From an uncultured delta proteobacterium (GTDB taxonomy: Bacteria; Desulfobacterota; Desulfovibrionia; Desulfovibrionales; Desulfovibrionaceae), in contig CAIMRY010000043.1 of assembly GCA_903843965.1 (NCBI GenBank), positions 101,025-165,024 of the forward strand: a stretch of 64,000 bases of DNA, in the 5' to 3' direction. The position numbers and the translations under genes are program-made. The notes below the pieces were generated by a model that saw only the letters and a program-made list of their open reading frames with translations, was not told where the DNA came from and ran no database searches. This document shows, piece by piece, positions 43,096-50,647 of the stretch; the stretch's first letter is position 1, and every line of letters begins with the position of its first letter.

Positions 43096-43827
43096 ATGCA
43101 GCGGAAGGTACTCCTGGCGGCGCTGGTTGCGCTGGCGGTTCTGGGCGGCTGCGCCCAGCGCGATCCCAATCTCCTGGTGCGCGGCTTGGGCGAGTTCAGC
43201 CGCTCTCCGGGCGAGTATACCCTGACCCTCAAGACCTATCAGCTGGACGCCGAGGGCCGCGCCCAACTGGCCGGGCCTGTCGGGTCAGACGACGCCTCTC
43301 TGCGCCGCTTTGTGCAGCGCTCCCTGGCGGACAAGGGCTATACGCTGAAGACCTCGGGCCCGGCGCGCTACGCCGTGGAGGCCCACCTGCTCTGCGCCGA
43401 CACGCGCAAGGCCAGCCTCGGCTTCATGGCCGAGGAGCTGCGTCTGCCTGCGGCCGCCGTGGGAGCGGGCTACAGCGAGGAGATCCACTACTGGCTGCCC
43501 GACCAGAACATGGGCGTGGCCCACCCGACCAAGGACGTTCTGGACCAGGAGAACCGCGATGCCAACACCCGCCGCCGCACCGACGGCGTCACCGACCGCC
43601 CCAGCGACCCCTCCCGCGGCCTGACGCCCATGGGCGCACAGGAACCGGCCTTTTGCCAGGGCCGGGTGCTGGTGACCCTGACCCCGGCGGGAACGGGCCC
43701 CCAGCGCGAGGTCTTTGTGGGCCGCCGCGCCACGGGCGACTGCGCGGCCGCGCCCAACTGCCCGCTGGAGACCTGCCGCTCGGCCCTGGAGCGGACCCTG
43801 GTCTACGAGCTCGACACCGCTTTCTAG
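43096..43827 (+). CDS. putative outer-membrane or periplasmic lipoprotein
   Basis: A 243-residue protein with a lipoprotein signal peptide (LLAALVALAVLGGC, lipobox LGGC with Cys19). AAGGAG stands six bases before the ATG. The mature part has no motif I can name; it contains LQDENR-like charged and Gly/Ala-rich stretches and several cysteines near the end (DCAAAPNCPLETC). It ends at a strong terminator, so it is a single-gene unit. Confidence 0.82.
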   Translation: MQRKVLLAALVALAVLGGCAQRDPNLLVRGLGEFSRSPGEYTLTLKTYQLDAEGRAQLAGPVGSDDASLRRFVQRSLADKGYTLKTSGPARYAVEAHLLCADTRKASLGFMAEELRLPAAAVGAGYSEEIHYWLPDQNMGVAHPTKDVLDQENRDANTRRRTDGVTDRPSDPSRGLTPMGAQEPAFCQGRVLVTLTPAGTGPQREVFVGRRATGDCAAAPNCPLETCRSALERTLVYELDTAF

Positions 43828-43850
43828 CCGCCTGAACACACGCACAACGC

Positions 43851-43885
43851 AAGGCCGCTCCCTTCACCGGGGGGCGGCCTTTTTT
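43851..43885 (+). terminator. intrinsic terminator after the lipoprotein gene
   Basis: AAGGCCGC (43851-43858) pairs with GCGGCCTT (43874-43881), followed by a run of Ts to 43885. Confidence 0.92.
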
Positions 43886-43890
43886 CGTCC

Positions 43891-44007
43891 GGCGACACGG
43901 TCCGGCGACACGGTCCGGCGACACGGTCCGGCGACACGGTCCGGCGACACGGTCCGGCGACACGGTCCGGCGACACGGTCCGGCGACACGGTCCGGCGAC
44001 ACGGTCC
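43891..44007. repeat. 13-bp minisatellite, nine exact copies
   Basis: GGCGACACGGTCC is repeated nine times without a change, starting six bases after the terminator T-run and stopping three bases before the nitroreductase stop codon. Such identity suggests recent expansion. Thirteen is not a multiple of three, so it is not coding. Confidence 0.98.
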
Positions 44008-44009
44008 GG

Positions 44010-44519
44010 TCACCAGACTTCAGCGTGCACGCGCTCCGGCCGGTAGCGGTCCACCCGGCCCGAGGGCATGTCCGGGTGGCCAAGGGGCACAAAGCTGTGC
44101 GGGACCACGCTCCCGGGGATGCCGAGCAGTTTGCGGAAGCCCTCCACGCGCGCGGCGTCGGGGTACACGCCGGTCCACACCGCGCCCAGGCCCTGGGCGT
44201 GCAGGGCCAAAAGCAGGTTCTGGGTCGCTGCGGCGCAGTCCAGGGGCCAGTAGCCGGGGTACTTCTCCAGGGCCGGCTCGGCGCAGACCAGGACAGCGGC
44301 CCGGGCCTGCCGGGCCATGGCCGCATAGGGGTGGAAATCCGGCACGCGGTCAAGCAGCGCGCGGTCGGTCAGGAGCACGAAATGCCAGGGCTGGGCATTG
44401 CCTGCGCTGGGTGCGGCCATGGCGGCGGCCAGCGCGGCCCGGACCAGCTCCGGGTCCACCAACTGCGCAGTGAATGTGCGGATGGAGCGGCGGGTCATGA
44501 GGCAGTCGAGGGCGTCCAT
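44010..44519 (-). CDS. nitroreductase family protein
   Basis: A 169-residue FMN-dependent oxidoreductase. MTRRSIRTFTAQLVD at the start and APSAGNAQPWHFVLLTD give the flavin-binding pattern; CAAATQNLLLALHAQGLGAVWTGVY is the second family block. It probably works as a homodimer with NAD(P)H. Substrate is unknown. AGGAGG precedes the ATG at 44519. The stop lies almost against the 13-bp repeat tract. Confidence 0.9.
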   Translation of the reverse strand: MDALDCLMTRRSIRTFTAQLVDPELVRAALAAAMAAPSAGNAQPWHFVLLTDRALLDRVPDFHPYAAMARQARAAVLVCAEPALEKYPGYWPLDCAAATQNLLLALHAQGLGAVWTGVYPDAARVEGFRKLLGIPGSVVPHSFVPLGHPDMPSGRVDRYRPERVHAEVW

Positions 44520-44702
44520 TGGGTCCTCCTGGTTGACGTGCAGCACGGGGGGAAAAGCAGGGGGCAGGCGTCGCACAATCCTACACGCCGCCGACGGGGT
44601 CCGTAAAGGGTTCGGCAGCCTGCGCCACTGGCGGCGATCCGGGAGGCGATTCTTGCATTGGGCGGAAGCCTTGTGCTACGTACCGGGGATGGCGGACGCA
44701 CA

Positions 44703-46574
44703 ATGCTGAAGACCTTTCGCGCCGAGGAACGGCTGATCACGGTGGCCTGGATGGTCCTTTTGGCCGTGGCGCTGTTCGTCGTGTCCAGGTTCGACTACCT
44801 GCTCTTCCACGGCCTTGTGGAGACCGTGAGCCTGGTGGTGGCCACGAGCGTCTTCTTTCTCGCCATCCACGCCCGCGAGCACATGGAGAACGCCGCCCTG
44901 CGCCTGCTGGGCGTGGGGTTTTTGTTCATCGCCCTGGTGAACCTGCTGCACACCCTGGCCTACAAGGGCATGGGCGTGTTCCCGGGCTACGGCGCAAACC
45001 TGGCCACCCAGCTCTGGATCGCGCTGCGGCTGATGAGCGCGGGCACCTTTCTGCTGGCCCCGCTGCTGCTGGAGCGCCGGGTGGACCTGCTCCTTGCCAC
45101 GGTCGCGTATGCCGCGCTGACCACGGCTCTGCTCTGGGCCGTGTTCACGGGCCATTTTCCGGTCTGCTACGTGGAGGGGCAGGGGCTCACCGCCTTCAAG
45201 ATCTGGGCGGAGATCGCGGCCATGCTCCTGCTGGCCGCCTCCGGGCTGCTCTTCCACAGGCGCAGGGAGCACTTCGCCCCGCAGATCATGCCCCTGCTGC
45301 TCTGCTCCATCACCCTGAGCGCCCTGGCCGGGGCAGCCTTCTCGGTTTATGCGGACGTGCATGCCCTGTCCAATTTCCTGGGGCACGTGCTGCTGTTGTA
45401 CTCCGCGCTCTGCCTGCAGCGGGCGGTGTTCGTCACCGGCGTGTCCAACCCCTATGCGCTGCTCTCGCGCCGACTGCGCGAGGCCGAGGCCCAGTACCGG
45501 GGCATTGTCGAGAACTCCGGCGAGGGCCTGTTCCAGATGGACCGGGGCGGGCTCATCCTGGCGGCCAACCCGGCCTTTGCCCAGACCCTGGGCTACGGCG
45601 AAGGGGCCAGCGCCCTCGGCCAGTCCTTCATCCGGCATTTTCCAGGCGGCGTGCAGGAGTACCTGGAGGTTCTGGGCCCGGCCCTGCAGGGCGGAGAGGT
45701 CATCCAGCGCGAGCTGGCCGCCCTGCGGCTGGACAGGACCCAGGTCTGGCTGCTCCTCGGCGTGCGGCCAGCCAAGGGCGAGGAGGCCTCGCGCCTCAAC
45801 GGCACCCTGCGCGACATCAGCTCCCAGGTGCAGATGGAGAACCTGCGCCAGGACGTGGAGCGCATCCTGCAACACGAGCTGCGCTCGCCCCTGTCCGGGA
45901 TACTGGGCCTGGGCCGGATGCTCGGCGAGGACGAGACCCTGCCCGAGACCGTGCGCAACATGGGCGGCCTGATCGCGGACACGAGCTGGCGGCTTTTGCG
46001 CATGACCGATGAATCCCTGGCCCTGCGCCGGTTGGAGGAGGGCTGCTACGTCCCGGACCTGCGCCCGGTGGAGCTGGCGGCGGTGCTGGAGCGCGTGCGC
46101 ATGTGGCACGCGACCCTGGCCGGGCGCAAGAACATGGCGGTGCGCCTGCTGCTGGACGGCGCGGCCATGCACGACGGCAGCTCCTGCCTGGCCCAGGCCG
46201 ACGAGCATCTGCTGGAGCACGCCTTGTCCAACCTGCTGAAGAACGCCATGGAGGCCGCGCCCAAGGGCTCCACCGTCACCGTCAGCATCAGCTCCGGCCA
46301 GGGGCGGGATGCGGTTGTCCGGCTGTCCATGCACAACCTGGGCGAGGTGCCGGAGGATGTGCGGCCCCGCTTTTTCGAGCGCTACGCCACCAGCGGCAAG
46401 GCGGCGGGCACGGGACTGGGCACGCACATCGCCCGGTTGGCCATGCAGGCCCAGGGCGGCGGCATCGCCTTCGAGTCCTCCGCCGGGCACGGCACCACCC
46501 TGCTCCTGACGCTGCCAGGGGTCCTTTCCGAGGTCCGGTGCGAGGCCAAACCCGAAGACCGGGACGCGTCTTGA
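44703..46574 (+). CDS. membrane sensor histidine kinase with MASE3 domain
   Basis: A 623-residue kinase. The N-terminal 260 residues hold several membrane helices of the MASE3 type (ATSVFFLAIHAREHMENAAL, then LVNLLHTLAYKGMGVFPG). A PAS domain (IVENSGEGLFQMDRGG) follows, then the H-box LQHELRSPLSGIL and N-box ALSNLLKNAMEAAP. The G1 box is unusual: MHNLGEVPEDV replaces the DNGxG pattern, while G2 (GTGLGTHIARL) is kept. No receiver is attached and no response regulator gene is adjacent. Its TGA overlaps the TTG start of the next gene, a Ser/Thr kinase. Confidence 0.92.
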   Translation: MLKTFRAEERLITVAWMVLLAVALFVVSRFDYLLFHGLVETVSLVVATSVFFLAIHAREHMENAALRLLGVGFLFIALVNLLHTLAYKGMGVFPGYGANLATQLWIALRLMSAGTFLLAPLLLERRVDLLLATVAYAALTTALLWAVFTGHFPVCYVEGQGLTAFKIWAEIAAMLLLAASGLLFHRRREHFAPQIMPLLLCSITLSALAGAAFSVYADVHALSNFLGHVLLLYSALCLQRAVFVTGVSNPYALLSRRLREAEAQYRGIVENSGEGLFQMDRGGLILAANPAFAQTLGYGEGASALGQSFIRHFPGGVQEYLEVLGPALQGGEVIQRELAALRLDRTQVWLLLGVRPAKGEEASRLNGTLRDISSQVQMENLRQDVERILQHELRSPLSGILGLGRMLGEDETLPETVRNMGGLIADTSWRLLRMTDESLALRRLEEGCYVPDLRPVELAAVLERVRMWHATLAGRKNMAVRLLLDGAAMHDGSSCLAQADEHLLEHALSNLLKNAMEAAPKGSTVTVSISSGQGRDAVVRLSMHNLGEVPEDVRPRFFERYATSGKAAGTGLGTHIARLAMQAQGGGIAFESSAGHGTTLLLTLPGVLSEVRCEAKPEDRDAS

Positions 46575-48109
46575 GGACCATCGGCCGCTACGCCATCCTG
46601 GGGCTGCTGGGCCGGGGCGGCATGGGCGTGGTCTACAAGGCGGCCATGCCGCGCACGGGCCGCGTGGTGGCCGTGAAGGCGCTGCGCCCCGCCGAGGAGC
46701 TGGCCGCCACCGCCGACCCGGCCCTGCTGCGCCGGGACTTTTTCCGCGAGGCCGCGCTCATGGCCGGCATCCGCCACCCGAACATCGCCCAGGTGCTGGA
46801 CGTGGACGAGGCCCCGGCTGCTGACGGGAGCGCTGGCCCCGGCCTGCCGTTCTTCGTCATGGAGTACTACTGCAACAACCTGGGCGCGCTGTTGGGCGAG
46901 GGCTACCGCGTGGAGGAGCCCACCCGCCGCCTGGGCGTGGACCAGGCCTTGTCCTGCGCGCGGCAGCTGGCCTCGGCCCTGGCCCGGCTGCACCACGCGG
47001 GCATCCTGCACCGCGACGTCAAGCCCTTCAACCTGATGCTGGCCGAGCGCCCGCCCGACGCCTGCCCGCCCGGCCCTGGCCCGGTTTTTTGGGTGGATGA
47101 GGTCAAGCTCATCGACTTCGGCCTCTCGCGCCTGCGCGGCGAACAAGGCCCGGCCCGGCCCAGGGGCGCTGTGGTGGGCTCGCCCTACTATGCCGCGCCC
47201 GAGCAGGAGGCCGACCCCGAGGCCGCAGACGAGCGCGCCGACGTGTATTCCGCAGCGGTCACGCTGTTCCGCTGCCTCACCGGCCGCCTGCCCCAGGAGG
47301 GACTCGCGGCCAGCAGCCTGCGCGCCGGGCTGGACCAGCGCTTCGACGCCTTTTTCGCCAGCGCCTGCCACGCGGACCGCAGGCAGCGGCCCGTTTCGGC
47401 CCGGGCCCTGCTGGCCGAGGTCGACGCGCTTAGCGTCCACTGGGCGAAGCTGCGCGAGAACGTCTGCGCCCTGCCGGATGAAACGCCGCCGCCCTGCGCA
47501 GGCCGCAGGCCGCTGCCCGCGCCGCGCGCCACTCCGGTGCGCCAGTCCGTGCAGGGCGCGCGCGCGGCCTTTGGCCTGGACGAGCTGTGGCGGCCCGTGG
47601 CCTGCGATGCGGAGCGGTTCGCCGTCATCGAGAAGGCGGGGTGCGCCGCCAGCGGGCCGCAGGGATCTGCTGCCAGGGATCTGGAGGGCTTTGCCGCCAA
47701 CAGGCCGGAAGGCTCTCCCGGGGCCGGGGGCGAGGGCGAACTGGTGCGCGACCTGCACAGCGGGCTTGTCTGGGAGCGCGGTGGCAGCGCCTACGGGATG
47801 ACCTTTGCCGCCGCGCTGGAGCGGGCCGCGCGGTTGGCGGCGGAGAAACACCTTGGCCTGGGCGGCTGGCGGCTGCCGACCGTCACTGAGCTGGCCACGC
47901 TGCTTTTGCCCGAGCCGGACCTGCGCCAGCTCTGCCTGCCCCCGGCCTTTGGCCCGGCGCAGCGGCGCATCTGGAGCGCGGACCGCAAGTCCTACACCGC
48001 AGCCTGGTACGCCGACGTGGAGCACGGGTTCGTGTGGTGGCAGGACCTGAGCTGCGAGTTCTTCGTCCGCTGCGTCACCTCTGAGGGCGGCCAGCCGCCC
48101 GAAGCCTAG
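46571..48109 (+). CDS. Ser/Thr protein kinase with C-terminal DUF1566-like domain
   Basis: A 512-residue protein. Residues 1 to about 300 are a Hanks-type kinase: GRGGMGVVYKA, VAVKAL (Lys), HRDVKPFN (catalytic loop), DFGLS and APEQ. The C-terminal part (DLHSGLVWERGG, LGGWRLPTVTELATLL, IWSADRKS) resembles DUF1566/Lcl-type domains. No membrane helix is seen. The TTG start at 46571 shares bases with the stop of the histidine kinase gene, so it is made by translational coupling. The pair is likely one signalling unit. Confidence 0.9.
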   Translation: MRTIGRYAILGLLGRGGMGVVYKAAMPRTGRVVAVKALRPAEELAATADPALLRRDFFREAALMAGIRHPNIAQVLDVDEAPAADGSAGPGLPFFVMEYYCNNLGALLGEGYRVEEPTRRLGVDQALSCARQLASALARLHHAGILHRDVKPFNLMLAERPPDACPPGPGPVFWVDEVKLIDFGLSRLRGEQGPARPRGAVVGSPYYAAPEQEADPEAADERADVYSAAVTLFRCLTGRLPQEGLAASSLRAGLDQRFDAFFASACHADRRQRPVSARALLAEVDALSVHWAKLRENVCALPDETPPPCAGRRPLPAPRATPVRQSVQGARAAFGLDELWRPVACDAERFAVIEKAGCAASGPQGSAARDLEGFAANRPEGSPGAGGEGELVRDLHSGLVWERGGSAYGMTFAAALERAARLAAEKHLGLGGWRLPTVTELATLLLPEPDLRQLCLPPAFGPAQRRIWSADRKSYTAAWYADVEHGFVWWQDLSCEFFVRCVTSEGGQPPEA

Positions 48110-48168
48110 CGCGACCGGCACCCCGGCCAGCCCAGCCCACCCTGTTCAGGCCGATCAGCCCGGCCCAT

Positions 48169-49215
48169 TCAGCCCGGCCAGCCGGATTCCCAGCCCCAGG
48201 CCCAGGCCGCCACCAGCAGCAGCGCGGCCAGCACCCCGAACAGCTCGTTGAGGCGGCCGTCCCGGTCAATGTCCAGGTCGCCGTGGCGCGCGGCCAGGCG
48301 GCCAGCGGCCAGCCCCAGCACGCCCCCGGCCAGCAGGCCGAAGAAGTGCGCGCCGATGTCCGTGTTCTCTCCGGCGGTGCCCAGGCTGGCCAGCAGGGCC
48401 AGGGCGGCGGCCACGGGCAAGAGCCAGCTGCGGGCTGTGCCGTGGCCCTGGCCTTGGCCTTGGCCCTGGCCTGAGTCGTCCTCGCCGCCTGCGGCCTTGA
48501 GCCCGGCCAGCCCCCCGGCCGCGCCGAACACCGAGGTGGAGAAGCCCACGGACAGGTGCGCCGGGCCCTGCACCAGCACGTTGAGCACATTGCCCAGCCC
48601 CCCGGCCAGGATGGCCAGAAGCCACGCCCCGCCCGAGCCCACGCGCCGGGAGAGCAGGATCAAAAAGGCCCCGCCGATGACCGCGTTGCTGGCCACGTGG
48701 GCCGGGTCCGCGTGCAGGGTTAGCGCCGTGAACATGCGCCACCACTGGCCGTCGAGCATCCGGGCGGCGTCGCCCGCGCCCACGCTGTGCCAGTACTGCG
48801 GGTAGGAGCCGAACTCCGGCCAGGGCCGGTGGGTGAGCACGAAGAATCCGCACAGGGCGAGCATGGCCGCCACGCTCGCGCGGGAGCGCTCCTCCTCCGG
48901 CAGTGGCGGGGGCAGCGGGCGCGGGCTGACGTTCTCGCGGTGGTACAGGGTGATCTCGTCCACGGCCTGGGGGACGAAGCGCTCCGGCACCTGCACCGAG
49001 TAGCCGCCGGGCAGGGCGCGCACGCGGTGCGGCACGCGCCGGGCGCGCAGCACCAGGCTCCAGAGCCGGGCCTGGGCCTGGGACAAGCCCCCGGCCGGGC
49101 GGCCGTACGGCAGGGGCACCAGCGGGGCCAGGTCGGGCCAGGGCGGCCGGGCAGGACCGGCCTGGCTGCCGGGGTCCGTCTGGCGGGGGCGAACAAAAGG
49201 GCGCAGGGGCGACAT
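48169..49215 (-). CDS. rhomboid family intramembrane serine protease
   Basis: A 348-residue protein. Membrane segments begin near residue 110. The rhomboid motifs are HADPAHVASN, the catalytic serine box GFSTSVFGAAGG, and the catalytic His in AHFFGLLAGGVLG. About 100 soluble residues (VPHRVRALPGGYSVQVPERFVPQAV) come before the membrane part. Between Ser and His there is a Gln/Gly-rich run (GQGQGQGQGHG). Substrates are unknown. It converges on the kinase gene. Confidence 0.92.
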   Translation of the reverse strand: MSPLRPFVRPRQTDPGSQAGPARPPWPDLAPLVPLPYGRPAGGLSQAQARLWSLVLRARRVPHRVRALPGGYSVQVPERFVPQAVDEITLYHRENVSPRPLPPPLPEEERSRASVAAMLALCGFFVLTHRPWPEFGSYPQYWHSVGAGDAARMLDGQWWRMFTALTLHADPAHVASNAVIGGAFLILLSRRVGSGGAWLLAILAGGLGNVLNVLVQGPAHLSVGFSTSVFGAAGGLAGLKAAGGEDDSGQGQGQGQGHGTARSWLLPVAAALALLASLGTAGENTDIGAHFFGLLAGGVLGLAAGRLAARHGDLDIDRDGRLNELFGVLAALLLVAAWAWGWESGWPG

Positions 49216-49695
49216 GCGGCCACCCTACCGGACTTGCCCCCCTGGCCGCCAGCGGTAATTGAACGGGCCAAGGAGGGGCTGAAGGGGCGCGGGGCGCGCT
49301 GGCACCGGCAGCACACCCGCCGGGGTCCAGCCACCCTCCGAGCCGCGATTGCGGTTTAAATTGCGGGGGGGCGTTGGGCCGCGCCGCTGCGGGACGCCTG
49401 GCTCACGGCATGGGCCGGACGGCATAAACCCGAGCACTTCAGCATGCCTCAAGGACGGCCTGCCCTTGCGGTCGGTTCCGGCGTTGGGCCTGGGGCGGGC
49501 GCGTGCTGCGGGCCGGGGCCGTCGCCGAAATTCTGCCGCTCCACCTGGCCAAATGTTCTGTAGTCCCGCCCGGCGGCACAGTGGGTGGGCAGTATCCGGC
49601 GATGCGCTGGCCCCCCCCGCGCCCAAACTGAAAAAGGGCCGACACCTTTGGGGGCGTCGGCCCGGATGGGCAAGTCGTGCGTGAGGCTGTTCGGC
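49216..49695. other. intergenic region, 480 bases
   Basis: It lies between the rhomboid start and the rpsI stop. Apart from the rpsI terminator at 49631-49663, I see no gene; frames here have no recognisable motif. It must hold the rhomboid promoter, not identified. Confidence 0.5.
49631..49663 (-). terminator. intrinsic terminator of rplM-rpsI
   Basis: On the minus strand GGGCCGAC (49663-49656) pairs with GTCGGCCC (49643-49636), followed by five Ts, 33 bases after the rpsI stop. Confidence 0.92.
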
Positions 49696-50085
49696 CTAGC
49701 GCTTCGAGTACTGGAAGCGAGCGCGGGCGCCCTTCTGGCCGTACTTCTTGCGTTCCTTCTTGCGGGCGTCGCGGGTCAAAAAACCGGCGCGCTTGAGCGT
49801 GCCGCGCAGCTCGGGGTCAAAGGTCAAAAGCGCGCGGGAGATGCCGTGGCGGACGGCCTGGGCCTGCCCGGACACGCCGCCGCCAGCGACGTTGACCTTG
49901 ATGTCGAACTTGTCGACGAGCTTGGTCAGCTTGAGCGCCTGCTGCACGATCATCTGCAGGGTCTTGCGCGGGAAGTATTCCTCGTAGGGGCGGCCATTGA
50001 CGGTGATCACGCCGGTGCCAGCGGTGACGCGGGTGCGCGCCACGGCGTTCTTGCGCTTGCCGGTGCCGTAATTGAAGTCAAGCAT
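49696..50085 (-). CDS. rpsI: 30S ribosomal protein S9
   Basis: S9 sits in the head of the small subunit, with its tail reaching the P site. The 129 residues carry [14 protein letters not shown] at the start, [12 protein letters not shown], and the end [21 protein letters not shown] with the usual terminal SKR. It follows rplM, the universal order, with a 22-base gap. Confidence 0.98.
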   Translation of the reverse strand: MLDFNYGTGKRKNAVARTRVTAGTGVITVNGRPYEEYFPRKTLQMIVQQALKLTKLVDKFDIKVNVAGGGVSGQAQAVRHGISRALLTFDPELRGTLKRAGFLTRDARKKERKKYGQKGARARFQYSKR

Positions 50086-50107
50086 GTATCAACTCCTGAT
50101 GCGGAGG

Positions 50108-50536
50108 TTACAGGGCCAGAGCCTGGGGCTTCTGGGCGACATGGGTGTGCTCGGGTCCGGGGAAGACCTTGAGCTTCTTGATGATCTGCCGGGCCAGGCG
50201 GTTTTTCGGCAGCATGCCGCGCACAGCCTGGATCAGCACCAGTTCGGGGTTCTTCTCAAGCATCTGCTTCAGGTTCCGGGACTTCAGGCCGCCGGGATGC
50301 AGGGTGTGCTTGTAGTACATCTTCTTGTTCAACTTGTCGCCGGTGACCTTGATCTTCGTGGCGTTGACCACGACGATGAAGTCGCCCCCGTCCATGTGCG
50401 GGGCGAAACCGGGCTTGTGCTTGCCACGAAGGCGGTGCGCGATGGCCGTGGCCAGGCGGCCAAGGATGTGTTCCGTGGCATCGACCACGAACCATTCGTG
50501 CTTCAGGTCCGACGGGACCGGGCTGTACGTATTCAT
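50108..50536 (-). CDS. rplM: 50S ribosomal protein L13
   Basis: L13 is an early-assembly large-subunit protein. The start is the ATG at 50536 (MNTYSP), with AAGGAG nine bases upstream; six residues of a longer frame are rejected. The 142 residues include [30 protein letters not shown] and [13 protein letters not shown], which fix the family. It is cotranscribed with rpsI from the promoter just upstream. Confidence 0.98.
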   Translation of the reverse strand: MNTYSPVPSDLKHEWFVVDATEHILGRLATAIAHRLRGKHKPGFAPHMDGGDFIVVVNATKIKVTGDKLNKKMYYKHTLHPGGLKSRNLKQMLEKNPELVLIQAVRGMLPKNRLARQIIKKLKVFPGPEHTHVAQKPQALAL

Positions 50537-50572
50537 TTTGGGCAGCTCCTTCACTTCAAACTGGAAACAGGG

Positions 50573-50601
50573 CTCTTACGGTTTTTGACCGGGCCTGTCA
50601 A
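50573..50601 (-). promoter_or_regulatory. sigma-70 promoter of rplM-rpsI
   Basis: On the minus strand a consensus TTGACA, 17 bases, then TAAGAG, in the gap after alaS. It would start transcripts near 50566 and give rplM-rpsI expression independent of alaS. Confidence 0.7.
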
Positions 50602-50647
50602 CTGAATTCCACGTCCTTTTCCAGGCCCAAGCCGGGGGAAACAGCCC

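Noticed and set aside
43891..44007. Nine regular repeats considered as a CRISPR array
   Set aside because: Units are 13 bp and directly abutting, with no unique spacers and no cas genes nearby.
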